This document shows positions 56,226-64,000 of a DNA stretch of 64,000 nucleotides, piece after piece. The position numbers and the translations under genes are program-made. Positions within the stretch are counted from its first letter, which is position 1. Every line of letters starts with the position of its first letter. A model generated the notes under the pieces. It was not told where the DNA came from, searched no databases, and was given only the letters and a program-made list of their open reading frames with translations. Origin of the DNA: Vombatus ursinus (Eukaryota > Chordata > Mammalia > Diprotodontia > Vombatidae). The stretch is taken from contig NW_020954608.1 in NCBI RefSeq assembly GCF_900497805.2, forward strand, positions 11,862,589 through 11,926,588, in the 5' to 3' direction.

Positions 56226-56735
56226 AAGTGAATGAAACATTTATAATACAATACATAAGTGAAAGTAATTGACTTCACTGCAGATGAGATGCATAAATGG
56301 TACCCTGGATGGAATAGGGGAGCTGCCATACATGCTCAAATAACAGCCCCCTGGTATCAATGAATCTGGTTTTATAAAGCTTCTTCATTGCCATTTTACA
56401 TATATCGATAATTGCCTATATATATATATATATAAATTGTCTGTATATTTATATAAAACCTCACATGGCTAAGGAATCTCAAAGAGAAAACCAAATGCTC
56501 TGGGAAGATGAGATGTAGGCATTCATTCTCCCAGTAACTCTTACAGTGCTATAAAAATCTGGCCGGGGTCTTTGTCTATTTTTCTTATCAAGATGGAAAA
56601 AAAGGAAAACAATGATAATTTGTGATAAAATTAAATCAGGTTTGAATTTCAGTTATGCAGTGTGGAAGGTATAGAGAGGCATAATTTTGTTTAAAAACAT
56701 GTATTTATTATGTCTGACCATGTTACGATTGTGCT

Positions 56736-56949
56736 CAAGGGTGTGCTGGTAAATGTTTAACAACCAGCTGCCTGAAAGAAATGCAAACACGACACACTCT
56801 GCATTATTAACATTCTTCCATTACTTTTGTATATCTAGGTAGTCAACTGAGTGATAAATCAAGGTCTAATTTGTAGTGTTTGCCATTTCAGAGAGGTAGA
56901 TGCTCACACCAAAAATTTAACAATTGGCTTTCAAGCCAGTATATCCCTG
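56736..56949 (+). mobile_element. hAT-like non-autonomous DNA transposon, copy 2
   Basis: Ends CAAGGGTGTGCTGG and CCAGTATATCCCTG are inverted complements at 10 of 14 positions with only transitions. Shares 'gtgtgctggtaaatgtttaa' with copy 1. A motif near TTTAACAAYYRGCT occurs as a direct repeat near both ends. Confidence 0.55.
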
Positions 56950-57299
56950 TCTGTATTCAATAAATTCCAAGGGCTTTCTGTTGCTTTTGGAATCAAATGT
57001 AATTTCTCCTTCACAACCTAGTCTCAAACTACCTTTTCTTTCTTTCTTTTTCTTTTTTTGAATGGAAACTTATTTTACTGTGAAAAGCATTTAGTTATTT
57101 ACATTTGGGGATTACCAAGTATCTGTCAACACAGTGTGTATTAGAGATCATTCATGGCAATGACCTAATAGCCCATATTACTACACCTACCACCATCTGA
57201 CCTTACTCCTCAACAAATTCAGTACCTGACAAGAGAAACTTATTCCTGTTTGTTCATGTTTCAATTTACATTGAAATGCATTTTGATAACGTAACTTGT

Positions 57300-57475
57300 T
57301 AATTCAAGGATCAAATCTGATTTCAGATGCTTCTTAGCTGTGTGACCCTGGGCAGGTCACTTAACCGCTTGTATGCCTTCGTTTTCTCCTGAAAATGGGG
57401 ACTATAATAGTATCTATGTCACAAGGTTGTTGTGAGGATCAAATGAGATACTTGTAAAGTGCTTAGCATACCAAA
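57300..57475 (+). mobile_element. MIR-like SINE
   Basis: 'tgtgaccctgggcaggtcac', 'ttgttgtgaggatcaaatga', 'gatacttgtaaagtgcttag'. Good match to the core and tail. Confidence 0.85.
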
Positions 57476-57519
57476 CTAACTTTTCTTAACTGCCATTTCC
57501 ACTTCATCACTGTCGTTAT

Positions 57520-58075
57520 TGTTCACCCTTCATTTTTGAAGAGGACCAGTGATATCACTGGTGATATCTTGACTTGCCCATGAATTGAATTTAAGTGAGG
57601 TAGAGCTGCACAAATTATCAACCTCATTTTCTCTTCCAGAGTCATCAAAGTCCAGTGGCAGGACAAAAGTCAGGACGAGTGGTGATGGCCGGAGATGTGG
57701 TGGATGACCTTGGCGTCTTTGATGTCTGACCAAGCTCTAAGTGCTCCACAGCACCTGCTTCAGCAGCCTCCATGGCCTTTGGAACAAATTATTCTCACAC
57801 ACCCATTCTGCAAGCTGAAGTCTTCACATGTTTGGGGTAGACATCCCCAAGTTTGAGGCCTACAAGACATCCTCAACCCTCAACAGGTTTAGCCTGTCAG
57901 CCTAGACAGTTTACTGGGGTGTGGCAGCTGCACATGTTACAGTTTTTTGGAACTGTAGGTGAGAGCTGGGTGAAAGTTGGATACCAAAGGGGGATGAGCA
58001 GCCCTGAAAAGGGCTCAGCAAGCCCTCACAACAGAAGTGCTAGTCCTCCTGTAACACTCCGTACACACCTTTTAT
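57520..58075. repeat. Unclassified dispersed repeat (about 550 bp)
   Basis: Starts 'tcacccttcatttttgaaga' and 'ggaccagtgatatcactggt', contains 'gatgaccttggcgtctttga' and 'tttactggggtgtggcagct', ends near 'agtgctagtcct'. I recall this pattern as dispersed in marsupial DNA but have no family name. One copy in this window. Confidence 0.5.
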
Positions 58076-58209
58076 CTATCTGCTCTCATTCTAGTTTCAT
58101 CTATAAATAACTTGGGATAATCTGATTGATTTAGTTGAGTCTCATGCCAAGTTTTCTATAAGTTGATTTTCCTTCTCCATGCTTGGTGCTGTGTTGGGAG
58201 GTGATGCTG

Positions 58210-58640
58210 CTCATAATCTTTCCTAACATTTCTCTTTAATGTTTTTCAAATAAGATTTTGTTTTCTCTCCATCCCCTCACCCTTTCCATTAAAAAAAAAA
58301 AACCCTTTGTAATGGGATGCATAGTATGCATCCCATATAGTAAAGTAGAACAGATTTCTACACTGGCCATATCTGAAAACATACATCTCATTCTACATCT
58401 TGAATCCATCAAGGAGAAGTTGGAATTGTGGGGTGGCCACTGAGTGCAATGGCAGACTTGTAAGGTCTTTCACAATTTTTAGTCTTTATAATGTTCTCAT
58501 ATAAATTATTCTCCTGATTCTGCTCATTTCACTCTGCATTAGTTCATTTAAGTCTTTGGAGGTTTCATTGAAACTATCCCTCTAGACATTTCTGTTTCAA
58601 TATAATTCTACCCAATACTGGAATTTGTCATCCAGACATT
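58210..58640 (-). mobile_element. L1 3' end
   Basis: 'ctacactggccatatctgaa', 'catctcattctacatcttga', 'ctgattctgctcatttcact', 'gcattagttcatttaagtct' in reverse-complement L1 order. Confidence 0.7.
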
Positions 58641-58679
58641 GACAGAAAGCTGCTTTCCTTCAGAAAATATTCTTTTTTC

Positions 58680-59450
58680 AAATGTCTTTACTGTTGCTGC
58701 TCTTTTTCTCATTCCTCCTGACTCATGTTTCAGTGCAAGGTGGTTGGTACACTCCTTGCCTCCCCCTGCTAATTGCAGATGATTGTTCCTTCACCATCTC
58801 TCAACAACTCTCTCTTCTTTTGAAACCTACACCACTTGCTGGAGATTCCTGTTCAGATGTGGCTTGGACTAAGCGGTCTCGAAAATCTCTTCCGGCTCTG
58901 AGGTTCTGTGATTCAAATACTCATTCCACTTCTCCCACTAATAAGTCCAGCCATGTCTTAAGTTTTGTCATAACTTGGAATCGCTCCACTGTCGAATCTC
59001 AGACTTTGAAATTCTTCCCTTTAACCACTGACTTTCCCACCACCTAATCCTGCTGAACTTGTTCTCTGTTCATGTTGTGACAGTGGATCTCTTGACACTC
59101 CTCTGTTGTCCCAGTTCATCAGTCCAGTTCTGGTCTAACTTCTTTCCCTGATCCCAGCATTGACCTCATGGCCACCAGCCTGTCAATAAGTATTGATTAA
59201 GTGTGCACCATGTGCCAGGACTGTGCTAAGCACTGGGAATGCAAAGAAACACAAAAGACTGCTTTGTTCTCCAGAAGTTCACACTCTAATTAGGGAAACA
59301 ATATGAAAACCACTACATACAAATAAAAGCCATGTCACTGATGCTGTAGATCTCCTTGTCCGTACCATGCCTCTTACCACTCTACTGTCCAAATTCTCCA
59401 CTTTTGCTCCTAGTATGCTAAGTTCTATTGGAGAAAGTAATGAAATCAGG
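58680..59450. other. Pyrimidine-rich unclassified segment
   Basis: May be the 5' part of an old LINE. The 121-residue frame at 58682-59047 begins with a leucine-rich, signal-peptide-like stretch (MSLLLLLFFSFLLTH) but then loses any domain pattern; I do not call it a gene. An L2 tip interrupts it near 59180-59330. Confidence 0.35.
59180..59330 (-). mobile_element. L2 3'-end fragment
   Basis: 'caataagtattgattaagtg', 'ccatgtgccaggactgtgct', 'agaagttcacactctaatta'. Confidence 0.8.
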
Positions 59451-59479
59451 ACATTTCCACCCTCTCCGTAACTACATAC

Positions 59480-60215
59480 TTTATTATTATTTTTTTCCAA
59501 TTACATTTTTTATTTTCAACATTCCTTTTAAAAAATTTGAGTTCCAAATTCTCTCCCTCCTCATCCCTCCCCCACCCATTGAAAAGGCAAGCAATATGAT
59601 ATTAATTATATATGAAGTCATATAAAACCTATTTCTTTATTAGTCATGTTCCAAAAAACAAAACAAAAAAAGGAAGAAAAATAAAGAAAGTGAAGAAAAT
59701 GCTTCAATCTGTACTCAGAGTTCATCAGTTATCTTTCTGGAGGTGGATAGCATTTTTCGTCATAAATCCTTTAGAATTACTTTGGATCATTGTTTTGATC
59801 AGAGTAGCTAAGTCTTTTACAGTTGATCATCATCACAATATTGCGGTTACTGTGTACAATGTTCTCCTGGTTCTGCTCACTTCACTTTGCATCAGTTCAT
59901 ATGAGTCTTCCCAGGTTTTTCTGAAACAATCCTGTTTGTCATTCTTAGAGGACAATAGTATTCTATCATAATAACATACCACAATTTGTTCAGGCATTCC
60001 CCAATTGATGGGCATCTCTACAGTTTCCAGTTTCTTGTCACCACAAAAAGAGCAGCTATACATTTTTTCTTAATACAAATTGGTCCTTTTCTCTTTGATC
60101 TCTTTGAGATACGGACCTAGTAGTGGTATTGCTGGGTCCAGGGTATGCACAGTTTTATAGCCTCTTGGGCATAGTTATAATTGTTCTCCAGAGCCAACTC
60201 TGCCCACAGCCAACT
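59480..60215 (-). mobile_element. L1 3' end, well preserved
   Basis: Best-preserved L1 here by eye: 'gagttccaaattctctccct', 'aaaggcaagcaatatgatat', 'gttctcctggttctgctcac', 'ttcactttgcatcagttcat', 'caggcattccccaattgatg', 'agtagtggtattgctgggtc'. Reads into the ORF2 end on the minus strand; 5'-truncated. Confidence 0.9.
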
Positions 60216-60284
60216 ACAAATTTATACTACTCATACTTCGCTATGTCATCCATACTACTCCACTGTACTTTTTTTTTTGTATCA

Positions 60285-60440
60285 TGACTCTAGAGCAGGA
60301 AGATTCTTTAGAGGTAATCTAGTTCAACCCCTTTCATTTTACCAGCAAGGAAACTGAGGCAGAGTCAGGTTAAATGATGTGCTCACAATTCCAAAATTCA
60401 ATGGAAATGTTCAGTAGTCTTTCCATTGCACCATACTGTC
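60285..60440 (-). mobile_element. MIR-like SINE
   Basis: 'gaggtaatctagttcaaccc', 'aaggaaactgaggcagagtc', 'tttccattgcaccatactgt'. Confidence 0.75.
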
Positions 60441-60945
60441 TCTATTGTTTTTAGATGCCTTAAAAACTGACTGAACTGACAAAGGTCTGAGTAGTGGTCC
60501 AGTAAGATAATGTATGTTTTTGATCTGAGAATTAGCCTAGCTAAATTCTGAGAGGCTCAACACAAGGTATTTGGCTACCAAATGATCAGGTTTTGTTTTG
60601 TCTTTTTTTTTGGTGATAGCAGTTCATTAACTCATTTATTAAGGCACGGAGATACAGTAGAAATTCCAAACTTTTTCTAGTCTCCTCAAGTTTTCAACCA
60701 CACCTGGGATGAGTTCCCTCTTCATCCCAATTTTTTTCCCCTATCTTCGCCCATCCCTTCCTCCTTCCCTCCTATCTCCAATGAAGTAGGGTCCTTCCTC
60801 TTTTATAAGGTTAGCTTTGTACTGGTGTCCTCTATCCCATTTGTTCTCTGACTCCCGCATATCTTCATTCCATCAATAATGCCATCTCTTTTCTGCATCT
60901 TCTACCTCTCCTTTTATACTAGCTCCTTCCACTCTGACTTTTCCC
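60441..60945. other. Unassigned DNA
   Basis: Pyrimidine-rich from about 60700 to 60940. No gene or repeat recognised. Confidence 0.4.
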
Positions 60946-60949
60946 TTTG

Positions 60950-61070
60950 GAGAGGGAATTTAGTGTAGTGGAAAGATCACTCTTGTAATCAATCAGGAGA
61001 GATCTGGTTTGAATCTTCCCTCTGACGCTCACTGGCTTTGTCACCAAGTCATTTGACCTCTTTGCCCAAC
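60950..61070 (+). mobile_element. CORE-SINE 5' part
   Basis: 'gaatttagtgtagtggaaag', 'gatctggtttgaatcttccc', 'caccaagtcatttgacctct'. Confidence 0.65.
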
Positions 61071-61094
61071 CTGTGCATGGACAGGAATCCTTTC

Positions 61095-61275
61095 CACAAC
61101 ATTTCCCAGCAGTTGGTCATCCAGTCTCTACATGAATACCATGAAGGGTGGGTAATGCAACATCTCATGAGGTAGCTCACTTTGGGACTACTAGAATTGT
61201 TATACGATCTTTTTCAGAACAAAGTTTTGAAACAAAACCAAAGTTTTTCCTTATGTCAAGGTGAAATCTGTTTCT
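61095..61275 (-). mobile_element. L3/CR1 3'-end fragment
   Basis: 'cagcagttggtcatccagtc', 'tctacatgaataccatgaag', 'ttccttatgtcaaggtgaaa' follow the CR1/L3 3' region on the minus strand. Confidence 0.6.
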
Positions 61276-61349
61276 TTCATCATAATAAGAAATGGTAAAT
61301 AAACATAGATTAAAAGCAACAATGAATATAAGACATTTAAGTTTTCAGT

Positions 61350-61390
61350 GGCATATATATGTATATATGTGTGTGTGTGTGTGTGTATGT
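61350..61390. repeat. (TA)n(TG)n microsatellite
   Basis: Tatata then about nine TG units. Confidence 0.9.
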
Positions 61391-61574
61391 TATGTATTTT
61401 AAAATAATAGTTACTGTATGTCTAGCTAAACTGCCACAGCATCTTTCTCACCCAGCCTCCTTCCCATTCAGAAATGGTGCTTTGCATTTCAATGCAGAAA
61501 GAGATAATTCGTATGATATGATGATTCTGCACTTGACAGCAGGAGAAAATCACTAGATAGAAATTATTGTTAGG

Positions 61575-61803
61575 GGAGCTAGGTAGCACAGTGGGTAGAG
61601 TATTGGGTCTGCAGTTAGGAACACCTGAGTTCAAATCTGGCCTCAGATACTTCCTGTGTGACCCTGGGTAAGTCACTTCACCCTTTTTTCCTAGTTTCCT
61701 CATCTGTAAAATGAGCTGGAGAAGGAAATGGCAAACCATTCTAGTATCTTTGCCAAGAAAACCCCAAATAGGGTCACGAAGAATCAGACAATACTAAACA
61801 ACA
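61575..61803 (+). mobile_element. Long CORE-SINE (marsupial Mar1-like)
   Basis: 'ggggagctaggtagcacagt', 'gagttcaaatctggcctcag', 'gaaggaaatggcaaaccatt', 'aaaaccccaaatagggtcac', 'caatactaaacaacaac'. Full length and comparatively well preserved. Confidence 0.92.
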
Positions 61804-61854
61804 ACTTATTGTTCAATACATCATAGAATGTTGTTTTATAATTTTTTAATGTCA

Positions 61855-62000
61855 TATTGTTACAGTCATTACACAATTGTTAGAACTGAAAAGGATGTTG
61901 GATACCAACTCCTTCATAGACCAGAAAACTGAATGAGACACAGAAAGTTTAAGTAACCTGCTCAAGGGCATATAGGCAGCATTAGAACACAGATTTTTTG
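61855..62000 (-). mobile_element. MIR-like SINE fragment
   Basis: 'ttagaactgaaaaggatgtt', 'accagaaaactgaatgagac', 'acctgctcaagggcatatag'. Confidence 0.65.
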
Positions 62001-62136
62001 GCCATCAGATTTCTTCTTTGCTTATGTACTGTGATATAATCCAATTGAAACATAGTCCTAAAAATTTGGTGCAGGTTAAGTTTTGTAGCCATTTAAGGAT
62101 TCTAGTTATTGGTACATTAACCTTAAAAAGCATTTC

Positions 62137-62274
62137 AGTGAGGCAATTGGGGTTAAGTGACTTGCCCAATGTCACACACCTAGTGTCAAGTGTTTGGTCT
62201 GAGGCTGGTTTTGAACTCAGGTCCTCTGGACTTCAGGGCTGGTGCTCTATCCAATGTGCCACTTAGCTGCCCCC
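62137..62274 (-). mobile_element. Short tRNA-derived SINE
   Basis: 'gtgaggcaattggggttaag', 'ctgaggctggttttgaactc', 'gccacttagctgccccc'. Target duplication not evident. Confidence 0.92.
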
Positions 62275-63400
62275 AGGATTCTAATTCTTAAGGTAAACAA
62301 ATGAGATGTGTAAGAAAAGCAAAGCTAATCATTTTTCAAGAAAAACATTGAGCAAATTACAATAATTTCCTTTGATAAACTAAATGAGATAAAGGTACAA
62401 AATAACCACATAGGAATATTTATATTTCTGATTTTTATACCATTTTTATGAAGTTGAAAATTCTTTCAAGTCGTTCACTGCAGTGATACCTTCATAAGGC
62501 TCCTTGTTCTCTAAATAAAATATGGGCTACATACAGGTTTGGTATCTTGAATTATAAATGGATACTCTCTCTCCATTGATGGTGGAAGATATGAAACCAA
62601 AGTCCATCAGGCTTAGTTGGAGTCTGTCCTTCCCCTTTTGAAATGGGGAAGAAAACAACTACATCATGGGAACTGATTAGGTTTTGACTGTGTTTATCTT
62701 TAGAACTTAATATATGCATGTGGATTGATTGATGGACTGATTGTTTTTGTGCCATGGCTGGCAATTTACACCTGGAAAGTGGGGATCTCCAAGATATGTG
62801 TGAGGATACTTCAGAAGATAGAGGTCTTAGGTCTTTAAATATTTTGGAAAATGTTTAGACATCCGAAAGCAGACAAATAGAAGGAGCAGGTCCCAAAGAG
62901 ATGAATTGGCCAGTGGTAACTCTTGAGGGAAGGATACAGAAAGATGCCTGGCCAAGTCAATGGGAGATAACACTGGAATCAAGGAGGGAGCAGGTATATT
63001 CCACTGAGGACATATATATGGCTTTTTAAGGAGATTTATAGATGGACGTGGTAGTAAGATTAGTTTAATTCACTTGGAAAGGAGGGGTGATAAAGGAAAG
63101 AGATATTTGATGAGGGTCTGGAAACAGGAAGTAATCAATGTTATTTTAGTGTTAACTTTGAGAGATATTTCTCAATGATATATAGAGTCATATAATTTTA
63201 CAGTATGATGGAACTTTAGGTAATATTATATATATACACACACGTATAATATAGCTTTACATATATATTTTTAGAATTAGGGATAGATACTAGACTTATG
63301 ATATAATTGGCATAGATAACTCCTCTGGGGAAGAAACTCTCTCAACCAATGTACCTGCTAAGTTGGCTAAAGCCCAATAATAACTCATTTTTTCATTGTA
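62275..63400. other. Unassigned DNA
   Basis: Contains an alternating TA/CA patch near 63220-63270. No gene or known repeat recognised. Confidence 0.4.
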
Positions 63401-63408
63401 TTAAAAAA

Positions 63409-63660
63409 GTCAGGTATGGTGTTAGAGTTTGTGGTTCCCACTGCTAGGGAGGCTAAGGTTGTGGATGACTTGATACTAAGTCTGGCACTAATATGGTGAC
63501 CTCCCAGGTGGAGGGCCACCATTTTACCTAAGGAAGGATGACCCCTCCCAGGTCAGAAAAATAAAGCAAGTTAAAGCTTCCCCACTGATCAATATTGGTA
63601 TCTGCCTGTGCATGAGTCACAGTACTTCCAGACTGGATGAAATAGGAGACTCAGTCTCAA
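63409..63660 (+). pseudogene. 7SL (SRP) RNA-derived pseudogene
   Basis: Collinear with 7SL RNA: 'cactgctagggaggctaagg', then a jump over roughly 50 nt to 'ctggcactaatatggtgacc', 'tcccaggtggagggccacca', 'cctaaggaaggatgacccct', 'ccactgatcaatattggtat' and 'gactggatgaaataggagac', ending 'ctcagtctcaa' before ten T (63661-63670). The missing segment lies between the Alu-domain 5' part and the S domain. The T run resembles the native 7SL end more than a poly-A retrocopy tail. Probably inactive. Confidence 0.8.
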
Positions 63661-63819
63661 TTTTTTTTTTAAAGATAAGTTTTGTCACTTGTTTTCTCTT
63701 GATTGTATTCTCTTATTTTTTTTTTTAATCTATAGTTCGGAATAGATGACCTCCATGATTTAGTGTTTTGACCTTATGGTCCCTTGGGGTCTCAAAAATC
63801 TTAAAAAAATAATTTTCAC

Positions 63820-63990
63820 AGAATCACAAAGGTTTAGACTTGGAATACGCCTCAAAATTGATCAAGTCCAACCCATGGCTCAAAAAGATTGTTCTCAACA
63901 AGATACCTGACAAGATATCATTCGACCTCTGCTTGTATTTGGACAAATTGTGCATTTATGTCATTACCCTGATAATAAAAATAAACTTAA
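63820..63990 (-). mobile_element. L3/CR1 3'-end fragment
   Basis: 'cacagaatcacaaaggttta', 'caagtccaacccatggctca', 'cattcgacctctgcttgtat' match the reverse complement of the CR1/L3 3' end. Confidence 0.65.
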
Positions 63991-64000
63991 ACATGAGCCA

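Noticed and set aside
58682-59047. A 121-residue frame starting like a signal peptide
   Set aside because: The Leu-rich start comes from pyrimidine-rich DNA. No cysteine pattern or recognisable family follows, and the region looks repeat-derived.
63409-63670. A working SRP RNA gene
   Set aside because: About 50 nt are missing between the Alu and S portions and paired helices are degraded.
1-64000. CRISPR arrays, operons, ribosome binding sites, tRNA genes
   Set aside because: The window is vertebrate DNA. tRNA-like segments are SINE heads and tandem tracts are microsatellites.

Overview
This window reads as non-coding nuclear DNA from a mammal, most probably a marsupial (metatherian). The main reason is its repeat set. 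It has many copies of a short tRNA-derived SINE with the head GGCAGCTAGGTGGCRCAGTGG, long CORE-SINEs that carry the same head, MIR-like fragments, and very abundant L2 and L3/CR1 LINE pieces. It also has L1 tails of the type I associate with marsupials and a hAT miniature element with CAGGGGTG termini. Family names come from memory and were not checked against a library. I see no intact host protein-coding gene, no convincing exon, no tRNA gene, no CRISPR array and no operon-like structure. The sequence is AT-rich and CpG-poor and fits a gene desert or a large intron.

Layout. 1-16.9 kb: L1, L2 and SINE fragments in otherwise unassigned DNA, with one CTCF-like motif near 11.33 kb. 16.9-22.3 kb: an LTR-rich block. 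Three solo LTRs of one family each have their own 4-bp target duplication, two other LTR-like segments lie beside them, and a hAT miniature element sits against the third LTR. Much of this lies inside one minus-strand L2. 22.3-28.5 kb: sparse repeats, including the longest stretch with nothing I recognise (about 24.06-26.27 kb), then an unclassified repeat with a second copy at 45.3 kb. 28.5-38.7 kb: a decayed Y-box-type processed pseudogene, L3/CR1 with a recognisable reverse transcriptase region, SINE-in-L2 nests, an inverted pair of 266-bp segments about 98% identical, and an L1 3' end. 38.7-50.2 kb: L2, RTE-like, L1 and L3 fragments, a 7SL-derived pseudogene beside a TA microsatellite, and an L1 split by a probable LTR. 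50.2-64 kb: SINEs, two related hAT-like elements, two minus-strand L1 3' ends, an unclassified repeat, and a second 7SL-derived pseudogene.

No genes act together here. The content is a record of layered insertions, many datable relative to one another by nesting and target-site duplications. I did not find a previously undescribed functional system. The observations most worth following are the 98% identical inverted pair, the three-LTR cluster with 1, 2 and 3 copies of an internal unit, the two different 7SL-derived copies, and the Y-box pseudogene fragment. Most LINE and SINE boundaries are approximate because they were judged by eye.
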